From contig CAWECP010000002.1 in the NCBI GenBank assembly GCA_963807675.1, positions 783,624 through 847,623 of the forward strand: a stretch of 64,000 bases of DNA, given 5' to 3'. The notes under the pieces were generated by a model. The model was not told the origin of the DNA and made no database searches. It saw only the letters and a program-made list of their open reading frames with translations. The stretch is from Bog-473 sp963807675. GTDB lineage: Bacteria > Actinomycetota > Acidimicrobiia > Acidimicrobiales > RAAP-2. Shown piece after piece: positions 19,259-27,767 of this stretch (positions are counted from its first letter, which is position 1; every line of letters begins with the position of its first letter). The position numbers and the translations under genes were made by a program.

Positions 19259-19672
19259 ATGCTCGACGGGCTGTCCGACCTCGAGGGCAATGCGCTGGCC
19301 AAGGTGCTGCGCCGCACCGTGCTCTCGGCCATCGTCGTCGGCGCGGTCGCGGTGGTGGTGACGCTCCTCCTGGGCTCGCCCTGGGGCGCGCTCGGCCTCG
19401 TCGTCGGCCTGGGGATGGCGATCGTGAACCTCCGGTTCCTGGACGCGGGCATCGCCAAGCTCCGCACGGACGGCGACCAGACCAAGAAGGTGCTGCGACG
19501 GGCCATCGGGACCAAGAGCGTGACGCGGCTCGGCGTCATCACCGTGATCGCGGTCGGTCTCCTGCTCGTCAACGGCGCGCTCGGCATCGGTGCCGTGGCC
19601 GGGCTCGTCATCTTCCAGCTGCTCTTCGTCGTCAACGTGGGGCGCGTCGTGATGTCGCAGGGGATCCAATGA
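19259..19672 (+). CDS. atpI: ATP synthase subunit I-like protein
   Basis: 137 residues with four hydrophobic helices, lying between the AtpZ-like gene and atpB and overlapping atpB by ATGA. AtpI proteins assist c-ring assembly. Sequence similarity to AtpI is recognised by topology and position rather than by a catalytic motif. Confidence 0.75.
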   Translation: MLDGLSDLEGNALAKVLRRTVLSAIVVGAVAVVVTLLLGSPWGALGLVVGLGMAIVNLRFLDAGIAKLRTDGDQTKKVLRRAIGTKSVTRLGVITVIAVGLLLVNGALGIGAVAGLVIFQLLFVVNVGRVVMSQGIQ

Positions 19673-20403
19673 ACGGCAAGACCTTCGTGCTGGCGAGCGG
19701 CAACATCACCATCGGTACGCACCACGGCGTGGTGCACGTGGCCGGGCTCACCATCGATCTGGACATCGTGTGGACCACGCTGATCGCGGCGGCCATCGTG
19801 CTGGGCCTCGGGCTGCGCATGCGGGCCAAGGTCACCTCGGGCGTGCCGGGCAAGCTCCAGCTCTTCTGGGAGACGTTGGTCGAGCAGGTGTCCGATCTGG
19901 CCGAGTCCGCCATCGGCCCGGAGGGCCGGCCCTTCGTGGGCCTCGGCGTGACCGTCTTCTTCTTCATCCTGATCTGCAACTGGCTGGCCTTCATCCCCAG
20001 CGGCGACCCGGGGTTCCTCGCCCCGCCGACGGGCGACGTCAACCTGCCGCTGGCCCTGGCCCTGACCGTCTTCTTCCTGGTGCACTACAACTCCGTCAAG
20101 GCTCGGGGCCTGGGTGGCTACTTCAAGCACTACGCCCAGCCCTATGCCGCCCTGACGCCGATCAACATCATTGAGGAGATCACCAAGCCGATCACGCTGA
20201 CGTTCCGGCTCTTCGGCAACATCTTCTCGGGCGTGCTCATGGTCGCGGTCATCGTCACGCTCATCCCGCCCTATCTGTCCTGGATCGGCCTGCTCATTTG
20301 GAAGCCGTTCGACGAGCTGTTCATCGGCGCCATCCAGGCCTTCATCTTCGCCCTGCTCACCATCATGTATCTCGGCATGGGCATGGCCCGGGACGCCCAC
20401 TAG
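19669..20403 (+). CDS. atpB: ATP synthase Fo subunit a
   Basis: 244 residues. The proton half-channel subunit. The essential arginine is in the penultimate helix motif ITLTFRLFGNIFSGV, preceded by INIIEEITKPI. Five to six hydrophobic helices fit subunit a. ATG 19669 overlaps the atpI stop. Confidence 0.95.
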   Translation: MNGKTFVLASGNITIGTHHGVVHVAGLTIDLDIVWTTLIAAAIVLGLGLRMRAKVTSGVPGKLQLFWETLVEQVSDLAESAIGPEGRPFVGLGVTVFFFILICNWLAFIPSGDPGFLAPPTGDVNLPLALALTVFFLVHYNSVKARGLGGYFKHYAQPYAALTPINIIEEITKPITLTFRLFGNIFSGVLMVAVIVTLIPPYLSWIGLLIWKPFDELFIGAIQAFIFALLTIMYLGMGMARDAH

Positions 20404-20454
20404 CGGCCTGCACGCAGTTCTCGAACACGTTCTCGACAAAGGAGAGAGGAAACA

Positions 20455-20727
20455 ATGGCAGCAGACACAATCGAAAGTGCGGTACGTGTCGCCGGCGCGC
20501 TCGTCGGTGGCGGACTTGCACTCGGCGGCGGCGCCGTGGGTGCCGCGATCGGCGACGGCCTGGCCGGTTCGCAGACCATCGCCGCCATCGCCCGGCAACC
20601 CGAAATCGAGGCCAAGGCTCGTCAGTACTTCTTCCTGACGGTGGGTCTGGTGGAGGCCATGTACTTCATCAACCTCCTGTTCATGGTGGTGTTCGTCTAC
20701 GTCTTCGCCGCCAAGAGCGTCTCGTAG
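20455..20727 (+). CDS. atpE: ATP synthase Fo subunit c
   Basis: 90 residues, hairpin of two helices. Helix 1 has a glycine-rich packing motif (ALVGGGLALGGGAVGAAIGD). The loop has RQPE and helix 2 carries the ion-binding glutamate (about Glu67) in TVGLVEAMYF. No glutamine/serine Na+ signature is visible, so it should be proton-coupled. ATG 20455 follows AAAGGAGAGAGG, a strong ribosome site fitting the high copy number of subunit c. Confidence 0.95.
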   Translation: MAADTIESAVRVAGALVGGGLALGGGAVGAAIGDGLAGSQTIAAIARQPEIEAKARQYFFLTVGLVEAMYFINLLFMVVFVYVFAAKSVS

Positions 20728-20786
20728 GCCCTGGCCGCGCCGACCATCCCCGACACGCCGGAGAGAAGCCGGAGAACTGAATCAAC

Positions 20787-21332
20787 ATGACCACGACCAC
20801 AGCAGGAATCTTCCTTCTGCCCAACGGGACGTTCTTCATTGAACTGGCCGTCTCGATCGTCCTGATCCTCGCCATCTACAAGTGGGTGCTGCCACCCATC
20901 AACAAGGCGATGGAGGAGCGGCAGGAGAAGATCCGCACCTCGCTGGAGGCGGCCGACCAGGCGCGCGCCGATGCGGAGGCGGCCGACGACGAGCGCCGCG
21001 CCGTCCTGGAGGAGGCCAGGCACCAGGCCCGCGAAATCGTGGCCCAGGCCAACCGCACCGCGGAGCAGGTGCGGACCGACGCCCAGGCGCGGGGCCAGAG
21101 CGAGTACGAGCGCATCGTGGGCAACGCGGACGTCGAGATCGCGTTGGCCCGCCAGCGTGCCGTCGAGGAGGCGGCGTCGCGCATGGGTGAGATCGTGATG
21201 GAGGTGGTGGAGCGCGTCATCGGCCGTGAGGTCGACGCCGAGGCGCACCGCGACCTGATCGACGAGGCGGTGGCTGCGCTGCGGGCCGACACCACCGGCG
21301 GTGCCGCCGCGGGGGCGGCGACGCGGCAGTGA
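20787..21332 (+). CDS. atpF: ATP synthase Fo subunit b
   Basis: 181 residues. One N-terminal transmembrane helix (FIELAVSIVLILAIYKWVL) followed by a long charged coiled coil (KAMEERQEKIRTSLEAADQARADAEAA) that forms the peripheral stalk. Unlike mycobacteria, b and delta are not fused here. The stop overlaps the atpH GTG start by four bases. Confidence 0.92.
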   Translation: MTTTTAGIFLLPNGTFFIELAVSIVLILAIYKWVLPPINKAMEERQEKIRTSLEAADQARADAEAADDERRAVLEEARHQAREIVAQANRTAEQVRTDAQARGQSEYERIVGNADVEIALARQRAVEEAASRMGEIVMEVVERVIGREVDAEAHRDLIDEAVAALRADTTGGAAAGAATRQ

Positions 21333-22264
21333 ACCCGGCGCTGCAGGGGTATTCGGCTGCGGTGGCCGAGGCGGCCGGTGGGGCCGCGCTCGGCGGCGTC
21401 GCGGCCGACCTCGAGGCCATTGAACAGCTCGTCCTCTCCAACGACCAGCTGCGCGCCGCACTGAGCGACACGGCGGTGCCGCCCGCCGCCCGCCGCGCCG
21501 TCATGCTCGACCTGATGGAGGGGCGGGTCTCCGGCGAGGCGCGCCGGCTCTCCGCCTTCGCCTGCCAGGCCGTGTCGGCGCCCGAGGTGGCGTCGGCCCT
21601 GAACTGGCTGGCGACACGGGTGCGGCACCTGGCCCAGGGCCAGGACGACGAGCCGGCGCTGAGCCTGTTGCAGGCGCGCCAGCGGGTGGGCGGCTTCGCC
21701 ACGGCCCTCTACGAGGACCTCGACCGCGCTGCGCTCGAGTCGCTCGAGGACGACCTCTTCCGGTTCGCCCGCATCGTCGCCGCCACCCCGGCGCTGCGCA
21801 CGGCGCTGACCGATCGCGACCTCGACGTGGCGGCGCGCCAAGGGCTGGTGTCCGAGCTTCTTGGTGGCAAGGTGCCCGGCTCCACCTTGTCGCTCGTCCG
21901 CTACGCCGTGACCGGGGGGCGTGCCCGCGATTTCGTGGGCACCTTGGACTTCCTGGTGGAGCAGACGGCACGGGCGCGTGGCTGGCGCATCGCCCGCGTG
22001 CGGGCCGCCGCGCCGATCGACGACGCGCAGCAGAGCGCGCTGGGCGACTCGCTCGGCCATCTGGCCGGGAACCCGGTGGAGCTTCAAGTGGAGGTGGACG
22101 AGTCGTTGTTGAGCGGCGCACTGATCCGCATCGGCGACCTCCAGGTGGATGCGACGGCGCGGGGACGCATCGACGCCCTGCGCGAGCACTTCGCCCCCGC
22201 CGGCTGGGAGCCGTCGGGCTTCGGGCGCAGACATTCGAGTGACGAGACAGAGGGAGCAGATTGA
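21329..22264 (+). CDS. atpH: ATP synthase F1 subunit delta with duplicated N-terminal domain
   Basis: 311 residues, well above the usual 180 or so. Two segments resemble each other: LRAALSDTAVPPAARRAVML (about residues 38-57) and LRTALTDRDLDVAARQGLVS (about 151-170), each followed by a pattern L-x-G-(R/K)-V-x-G. This indicates an internal duplication of the OSCP helical domain. The C-terminal strand region (VELQVEVDESLLSGALIRIGD) is the normal delta tail. GTG 21329 overlaps atpF. TGA overlaps the atpA ATG. Confidence 0.9.
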   Translation: MNPALQGYSAAVAEAAGGAALGGVAADLEAIEQLVLSNDQLRAALSDTAVPPAARRAVMLDLMEGRVSGEARRLSAFACQAVSAPEVASALNWLATRVRHLAQGQDDEPALSLLQARQRVGGFATALYEDLDRAALESLEDDLFRFARIVAATPALRTALTDRDLDVAARQGLVSELLGGKVPGSTLSLVRYAVTGGRARDFVGTLDFLVEQTARARGWRIARVRAAAPIDDAQQSALGDSLGHLAGNPVELQVEVDESLLSGALIRIGDLQVDATARGRIDALREHFAPAGWEPSGFGRRHSSDETEGAD

Positions 22265-23787
22265 TGGCAGAGCTCACGATCGACGCCGGTGAGATCACCA
22301 GGGCGCTGGAGCGCCACGTGGAGGAGTACACCCCGGCGGTCGGGACCGAGCAGATCGGTCGCATCGTCGAGGTGGGTGACGGCATCGCCCGGGTGTCGGG
22401 GCTGCCCGGCGCCGCGGTCAACGAGCTGCTCGAGTTCGAGGACGGGACGCTGGGCCTGGCGCTGAACCTGGACGAGGACACCATCGGCGCCGTCGTCCTC
22501 GGTGACGTCGACAACCTCGAGGAGGAGCAGACGGTCAAGGCGACGGGGCGTATCCAGACGGTTCCCGTCGGCGACGCCCTGCTCGGCCGGGTGGTCGACG
22601 CGCTCGGCGAGCCGATCGACGGCAAGGGCCCGATCAACGCGACCGAGACGCGCCGCATGGAGGTTCAGGCGCCAGGCATCGTGGGCCGCCAGCCGGTGAG
22701 CGAGCCGTTGCAGACCGGCACCAAGGCCATCGACGCCATGACCCCGATCGGCCGAGGCCAGCGCGAGCTCATCATCGGCGACCGCAAGACGGGCAAGACG
22801 ACGGTGGCCGTCGACACCATCATCAACCAGGCCGGCCAGGGCGTGAAGTGCATCTACGTGGCCGTCGGCCAGAAGAACTCCTCGGTGGCCCAGACCGTGG
22901 CCACCCTCGAGGAGCGCAACGCGCTCGAGTACACCGTCGTCGTCGTCGCCTCCGCCGGCGACCCGGCACCGTTCAAGTACCTCGCCCCCTACGCCGGGTG
23001 CGCCATGGGCCAGCATTGGATGGAGAACGGCGAGCACGCTCTGATCATCTATGACGACCTGTCCAAGCAGGCCGAGGCCTACCGGGCCGTCTCGCTGCTC
23101 CTGCGGCGGCCGCCAGGTCGCGAGGCCTACCCCGGCGACGTCTTCTACCTCCACTCGCGGCTCCTGGAGCGGGCGGCCAAATTGTCCGACGCGCTCGGCG
23201 GCGGCTCGCTCACCGCGTTGCCCGTGGTCGAGACGAAGGCCGGCGACATCTCCGCCTACATCCCGACCAACGTCATCTCCATCACCGACGGCCAGGTCTT
23301 CCTGGAGACCGACCTGTTCAACTCCGGCATCCGCCCGGCCATCAACGTCGGCAACTCGGTGAGCCGGGTGGGCAGCGCCGCCCAGGTGAAGGCGATGAAG
23401 TCGGTCTCCGGAACCCTCAAGCTCGACCTGGCCCAGTTCCGCGAGCTCGAGGCCTTCGCCACCTTCGGTTCGGAGCTCGACAAGGTGTCCCAGGCCCAGC
23501 TCGACCGGGGCTACCGGCTGACCGAACTGCTCAAGCAACCGCAGAACCAGCCTGTCCCCGTCGAGGAGCAGGTGCTCGTGATCTACGCCGGCACGAAGGG
23601 CTGGGCCGACTCGGTGCCGGTGAGCGAGGTGCAGCGGTTCGGCGACGAGCTCATCGAGTACTTCAAGGGCAACCACCCGGCCGTGCTCGAGCAGATCCGC
23701 TCGACCGGCCAGCTACCCGAGGGCGACGAGCTCGACGACGGGCTGCGGTCGTTCCTCGAGGGGTTCGACACGGGGAAGGCCGACTGA
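22264..23787 (+). CDS. atpA: ATP synthase F1 subunit alpha
   Basis: About 507 residues. Non-catalytic nucleotide-binding subunit. The beta-barrel start (VGDGIARVSGLPGAAVNELL) is followed by Walker A GDRKTGKTTVAVDTI, VYVAVGQKNSSV-type sequence (CIYVAVGQKNSSVAQTV) and HALIIYDDLSKQAEAYR. ATG 22264 is chosen; an in-frame TTG lies one codon upstream. Confidence 0.97.
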   Translation: MAELTIDAGEITRALERHVEEYTPAVGTEQIGRIVEVGDGIARVSGLPGAAVNELLEFEDGTLGLALNLDEDTIGAVVLGDVDNLEEEQTVKATGRIQTVPVGDALLGRVVDALGEPIDGKGPINATETRRMEVQAPGIVGRQPVSEPLQTGTKAIDAMTPIGRGQRELIIGDRKTGKTTVAVDTIINQAGQGVKCIYVAVGQKNSSVAQTVATLEERNALEYTVVVVASAGDPAPFKYLAPYAGCAMGQHWMENGEHALIIYDDLSKQAEAYRAVSLLLRRPPGREAYPGDVFYLHSRLLERAAKLSDALGGGSLTALPVVETKAGDISAYIPTNVISITDGQVFLETDLFNSGIRPAINVGNSVSRVGSAAQVKAMKSVSGTLKLDLAQFRELEAFATFGSELDKVSQAQLDRGYRLTELLKQPQNQPVPVEEQVLVIYAGTKGWADSVPVSEVQRFGDELIEYFKGNHPAVLEQIRSTGQLPEGDELDDGLRSFLEGFDTGKAD

Positions 23788-23790
23788 CAC

Positions 23791-24696
23791 ATGGCCGGTG
23801 GCCAAGAGCGCATCCTGCGTCGCCGCATCCGCAGCGTGCAGTCCACGAGGAAGATCACCAAGGCGATGGAGCTCATCGCCGGCTCGCGCATCGTGCGCGC
23901 CCAGAGCCGCATCGCGGCCAACCGGCCCTACCGCCAGGGCATGGAGCGGGTGCTGCGGGTGACGGCGGCCGCCGACCCGCGGGCCGCCGCCAAGCTGTTG
24001 GGGACGCCGGAGTCACCACGCCATGTGGGCCTCCTCGCCATCGTCGGTGACCGCGGCCTGGCCGGGTCCTACAACTCGGGTGTGCTGCGCGCCACGGAGC
24101 GGCTGGTGGCCGAGCACCGGGCGAACGGTGCCGAGGTCACGTTGTGGGCGGTGGGCAAGAAGGCCCCGGCGTACTTCCGCTTCCGGGGCATAGAGGTGGC
24201 CCAGTCGTTCATCGGGTTCGCCGACCGGCCCGGGTTCACCGATGCCCGTCGCATCGCCGCAGTCGTGGCCGCACCGTTCGCGGCCGGCGACATCGATCTG
24301 GTCCAAATGGTGTCGACCCGGTTCATTTCGGCCGGCACGCAGCGCGTCGAGCGCCTGCAGATGTTGCCCCTGCCCATGCCCGAGACCGAGGAGGCGACCG
24401 AGCCGGAGGAGCACCCGCTGGAGGGGTACACCGAGTTCGAGCCCGAGCCGGAGAAGCTGCTGGTGGAGCTGGCGCCGCGGGCACTCGAGGCCGAGATCTT
24501 CGCCGCCCTCCTGGAGGGGACCGCGTCGTTCTTCACCGCTCAGCAGCGGGCCATGGCCGCCGCCACCGAAAACGCGGACGACCTCGTCCGTACCCTGACG
24601 CGTGTCATGAACCGGGCCCGTCAGGACGCCATCACCACCGAAATCATGGAGATCGTCGGCGGAGCCGAGGCGCTCCGCACATCGAAGGGAGCATGA
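23791..24696 (+). CDS. atpG: ATP synthase F1 subunit gamma
   Basis: 301 residues. Central rotor shaft. N-terminal coiled coil RRRIRSVQSTRKITKAMELI is diagnostic, as is the C-terminal RTLTRVMNRARQDAITTEIM helix. The Rossmann-like middle has LLAIVGDRGLAGSYNSG. ATG 23791 lies three bases after the atpA stop. Confidence 0.96.
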   Translation: MAGGQERILRRRIRSVQSTRKITKAMELIAGSRIVRAQSRIAANRPYRQGMERVLRVTAAADPRAAAKLLGTPESPRHVGLLAIVGDRGLAGSYNSGVLRATERLVAEHRANGAEVTLWAVGKKAPAYFRFRGIEVAQSFIGFADRPGFTDARRIAAVVAAPFAAGDIDLVQMVSTRFISAGTQRVERLQMLPLPMPETEEATEPEEHPLEGYTEFEPEPEKLLVELAPRALEAEIFAALLEGTASFFTAQQRAMAAATENADDLVRTLTRVMNRARQDAITTEIMEIVGGAEALRTSKGA

Positions 24697-24700
24697 CGCA

Positions 24701-26155
24701 ATGACCACCCCGACCATGCAGGACACCGTGCCGGCCGGTTCGCTCGAGGACGGCCGGGTGGTGGCCATCGCCGGGCCTGTCATCGACGTGGAGTTCCCGC
24801 CGCACGCGCTGCCTGAGATCAACCACGCCGTGGAATTCACGATCGAGCTCGATGGGTCGGCCCACGTCGTCACGGCCGAGGTGGCTCAGCAAATCGGCGA
24901 AGGGCGCGTGCGCTGTATCTGCATGCAGCAGACGGACGGCCTCGTGCGCGGCGCAGCGGTGCGCAACCTCGGCCGCGGCATCACCGTCCCCGTCGGTAAC
25001 GCGGTACTCGGCCACGTGTTCAACGTCCTGGGACAGCCGCTCGACACCGACACCATCGGGCAGCCGGACGACTACTGGGAGATCCACCGCAACGCACCGG
25101 CCTTCGACCAGCTGGAGCCGCGGTCCCAGATGTTCGAGACCGGGATCAAGGTCATCGACCTGCTCGAGCCCTACGTGCAGGGCGGCAAAATCGGTCTCTT
25201 CGGTGGGGCCGGCGTGGGCAAGACCGTCATCATCCAGGAGATGATCAACCGCGTGGCCCAGCAGTACAGCGGTGTGTCGGTGTTCGCCGGTGTGGGGGAG
25301 CGCACCCGCGAGGGCACCGACATGTGGCTCGAGATGCAGGAGTCGGGTGTCATTGACAAGGCGGCGCTCGTCTACGGCCAGATGGACGAGCCCCCGGGTG
25401 TCCGCCTGCGGGTCGGGCTGGCCGCGCTGACCATGGCCGAGTACTTCCGCGACGTGCAGAACCAGGACGTGCTGTTGTTCATCGACAACATCTTCCGGTT
25501 CGTGCAGGCCGGCTCGGAGGTCTCGACGCTGCTCGGCCGCATGCCGTCGGCCGTGGGCTACCAGCCCACCCTGGCCGACGAGATGGGCGAGTTGCAGGAG
25601 CGCATCACCTCGACGAAGGGCAAGTCGATCACCTCGCTGCAGGCGGTCTACGTGCCCGCCGACGACTACACCGACCCGGCGCCGTTCACGACGTTCACCC
25701 ACCTCGACGCCACGACCGAGCTCTCGCGCCAGATCGCCGCGCTCGGCATCTACCCCGCGGTGGACCCGCTGGCGTCGACCTCGAACATCCTGGCCCCCGA
25801 AATCGTCGGCGACCGGCACTACGCGGTGGCCCGGCGGGTGCAGGAAATCCTCCAGCGCTACAAGGAGCTCCAGGACATCATCGCCATCCTCGGCATGGAC
25901 GAGCTCTCCGAGGAGGACCGGGTCACGGTCAACCGCGCCCGCAAGATCCAGCGCTTCCTGTCCCAGCCGTTCTTCGTGGCTCAGGTCTTCACCGGTGTCG
26001 AGGGCATCTTCGTCCCGATCGACGAGACGGTGGAGTCCTTCGAGGCCTTGGCCAACGGCGACCTGGACAACATTCCCGAGCAGGCTTTTCTCAACGTCGG
26101 CGGGGTGGAGTCCGTCCTCGAGAAGGCGAAGAAGCTCGAGGCCGAGGCCGGCTGA
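24701..26155 (+). CDS. atpD: ATP synthase F1 subunit beta
   Basis: 484 residues. Catalytic subunit. Walker A GGAGVGKTVIIQEMI, the catalytic glutamate region FAGVGERTREGTD, VLLFIDNIFRFVQAGSEVS, and the C-terminal LGMDELSEEDR (DELSEED) are all intact. A short N-terminal extension precedes GRVVAIAGPVIDVEFP. The ATG of atpC overlaps its stop. Confidence 0.97.
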   Translation: MTTPTMQDTVPAGSLEDGRVVAIAGPVIDVEFPPHALPEINHAVEFTIELDGSAHVVTAEVAQQIGEGRVRCICMQQTDGLVRGAAVRNLGRGITVPVGNAVLGHVFNVLGQPLDTDTIGQPDDYWEIHRNAPAFDQLEPRSQMFETGIKVIDLLEPYVQGGKIGLFGGAGVGKTVIIQEMINRVAQQYSGVSVFAGVGERTREGTDMWLEMQESGVIDKAALVYGQMDEPPGVRLRVGLAALTMAEYFRDVQNQDVLLFIDNIFRFVQAGSEVSTLLGRMPSAVGYQPTLADEMGELQERITSTKGKSITSLQAVYVPADDYTDPAPFTTFTHLDATTELSRQIAALGIYPAVDPLASTSNILAPEIVGDRHYAVARRVQEILQRYKELQDIIAILGMDELSEEDRVTVNRARKIQRFLSQPFFVAQVFTGVEGIFVPIDETVESFEALANGDLDNIPEQAFLNVGGVESVLEKAKKLEAEAG

Positions 26156-26658
26156 TGGCCGACGACGTCTTCGGCTTGGAGGTGGTCACGCCCGAGCAGT
26201 CCCTCTTCGCCAGCGGTGCCCGCTCCGTGGTGCTGGCCACATCCGAAGGCGCCCTCACCGTGCTCGACGGCCACACGCCGCTGGTGGGCGACGTCGTGCC
26301 GTGCGAGGTCAAGGTGGAGGAGGAAGACGGGACGCTGCTGCGGCTGGCCGTGCACGGCGGCTTCCTGCAGGTCGACACAAGCCCGGGAGCGGCCGAGGGT
26401 CTCGCTGAGGGCGACGGCCCGCTGCCGGGTCTCTCGACGCGGGTGACCGTGCTGGCCGGGATCGCCGAGGTGGCGTCGGAGATCGACGTGCCGCGCGCCG
26501 AGGCGGCCCGGGACGCGGCGGCCCAGCGTCTGTCTGTCCTCGCGGCGGGGCGCAGCCAGGGCGGCGAGGATCTCGACGAGGACATCGCGGTGGCCGACGC
26601 CCAGGGCGCGCTCGCCCGGGCCGAGTTGCGCCTGTCGGTGGCCGCCGGAACGGCGTAG
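26155..26658 (+). CDS. atpC: ATP synthase F1 subunit epsilon
   Basis: 167 residues, longer than the usual 130 or so. The N-terminal beta-sandwich motifs VVTPEQSLFASGARSVVLAT and GALTVLDGHTPLVGD are typical. The C-terminal helical part (RAEAARDAAAQRLSVLA, then ADAQGALARAELRLSVA) is extended. Last gene of the ATP synthase operon; a hairpin follows before the convergent glpX. Confidence 0.9.
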   Translation: MADDVFGLEVVTPEQSLFASGARSVVLATSEGALTVLDGHTPLVGDVVPCEVKVEEEDGTLLRLAVHGGFLQVDTSPGAAEGLAEGDGPLPGLSTRVTVLAGIAEVASEIDVPRAEAARDAAAQRLSVLAAGRSQGGEDLDEDIAVADAQGALARAELRLSVAAGTA

Positions 26659-26671
26659 GCGGACACACGTG

Positions 26672-26710
26672 CCTTCGGCGGGCCGGTCCCGCCGGGAGGT
26701 CAGCCGAAGG
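26672..26710. terminator. hairpin between convergent atpC and glpX
   Basis: GGCGGG (26677-26682), loop CCGGT and CCCGCC (26688-26693) form a strong stem. An outer pair CCTTCGGC/GCCGAAGG (26672-26679 with 26703-26710) can extend or compete with it and overlaps the last glpX codons. There is no T run, so bidirectional termination is inferred from position between convergent stops. Confidence 0.45.
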
Positions 26711-27707
26711 AAATCGAGCTGAACTCGGCCAGCTTCTTCAGTGCGTGGTTGGCGTCGATCTTGCGCAGCGTGCCCGACTTGGAGCGCATGACGAGCGACT
26801 GCGTGGTGGCCCCGAACTCGTGATACTGCACGCCCTGGAGAAGCTCGCCGTCGGTGATGCCGGTGGCGGCGAAGAAGCAGTTGTTGCCCTGCACCAGGTC
26901 ATCGGTGGTGAGCACGGCATCGAGCTTGTAGCCGGCTTCGATGGCGGCCACCCGCTCGGCCTCGTCGCGGGGGTAGAGCCGGCCCTGAATTTCGCCCCCC
27001 ATGCACTTGAGGGCGGCCGCGGCCAGCACCCCTTCGGGCGTGCCCCCGATGCCGAAGAGGATGTCGGTGCCCGCACCGGGCCAGCCGGTCGCGATGGCGC
27101 CGGCCACGTCGCCGTCGGTGATCAGGCGGATGCGGGCGCCGGTCGCCCGCACCTCGCCGATGAGCTCCTGGTGGCGTGGTCGGTCGAGAATGACCGCGGT
27201 CAGGTCGCGCACGGAGCGGCCCAGCGCCTTGGACAGCGCGTCGAGGTTCTCGGTCGGGGTCTGGCGGATGTCGACGGCACCCTTGGCCCGCGGCCCGACG
27301 GCCAGCTTCTCCATGTAGACGCATGGCCCGGGGTCGAACATGGCGCCCCGTTCGGCTACGGCGATGACGGCCAGCGCGCCGCCGCGGCCCATGGCGGTGA
27401 GCGTGGTGCCGTCGATCGGATCCACCGCGATGTCGGTCATCGGCGGCGTGCCGTCGCCGATCTTCTCGCCGTTGAACAACATGGGCGCGTTGTCCTTCTC
27501 GCCCTCGCCGATGACGACGATGCCGTCCATGGGGACGGTCGACAGCACGGTGCGCATCGCCTCGACTGCGGCGCCGTCCGCCCCGAGCTTGTCGCCTCGG
27601 CCCATCCAACGGCTGGCCGCCATGGCGGCGGCCTCCGTCGTCCGGACGAGGTCCATGGCGAGGTTCCGGTCGGGGGCCTGGCGCGACGCAACCACGGCAG
27701 TGACCAT
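26700..27707 (-). CDS. glpX: class II fructose-1,6-bisphosphatase
   Basis: 335 residues. Gluconeogenic dephosphorylation of fructose-1,6-bisphosphate. GlpX hallmarks: DKLGADGAAVEAMRTVL, GIVVIGEGEKDNAPML, the metal site DIAVDPIDGTTLTAMGRGG, GIGGTPEGVLAAAALKCMGG and AVLTTDDLV. ATG 27707 is used; the in-frame sequence upstream lacks family similarity. Divergent from murA. Confidence 0.94.
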   Translation of the reverse strand: MVTAVVASRQAPDRNLAMDLVRTTEAAAMAASRWMGRGDKLGADGAAVEAMRTVLSTVPMDGIVVIGEGEKDNAPMLFNGEKIGDGTPPMTDIAVDPIDGTTLTAMGRGGALAVIAVAERGAMFDPGPCVYMEKLAVGPRAKGAVDIRQTPTENLDALSKALGRSVRDLTAVILDRPRHQELIGEVRATGARIRLITDGDVAGAIATGWPGAGTDILFGIGGTPEGVLAAAALKCMGGEIQGRLYPRDEAERVAAIEAGYKLDAVLTTDDLVQGNNCFFAATGITDGELLQGVQYHEFGATTQSLVMRSKSGTLRKIDANHALKKLAEFSSISFG

Positions 27708-27767
27708 AGTGGGTGGGGCGTCGGGGGTCGCCGGGCGGGGCCACCGCCAGCGGCGATACTTGAGGCC

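Noticed and set aside
22084..23676. 530-codon minus-strand frame opposite atpA
   Set aside because: Shadow frame of a highly conserved gene.
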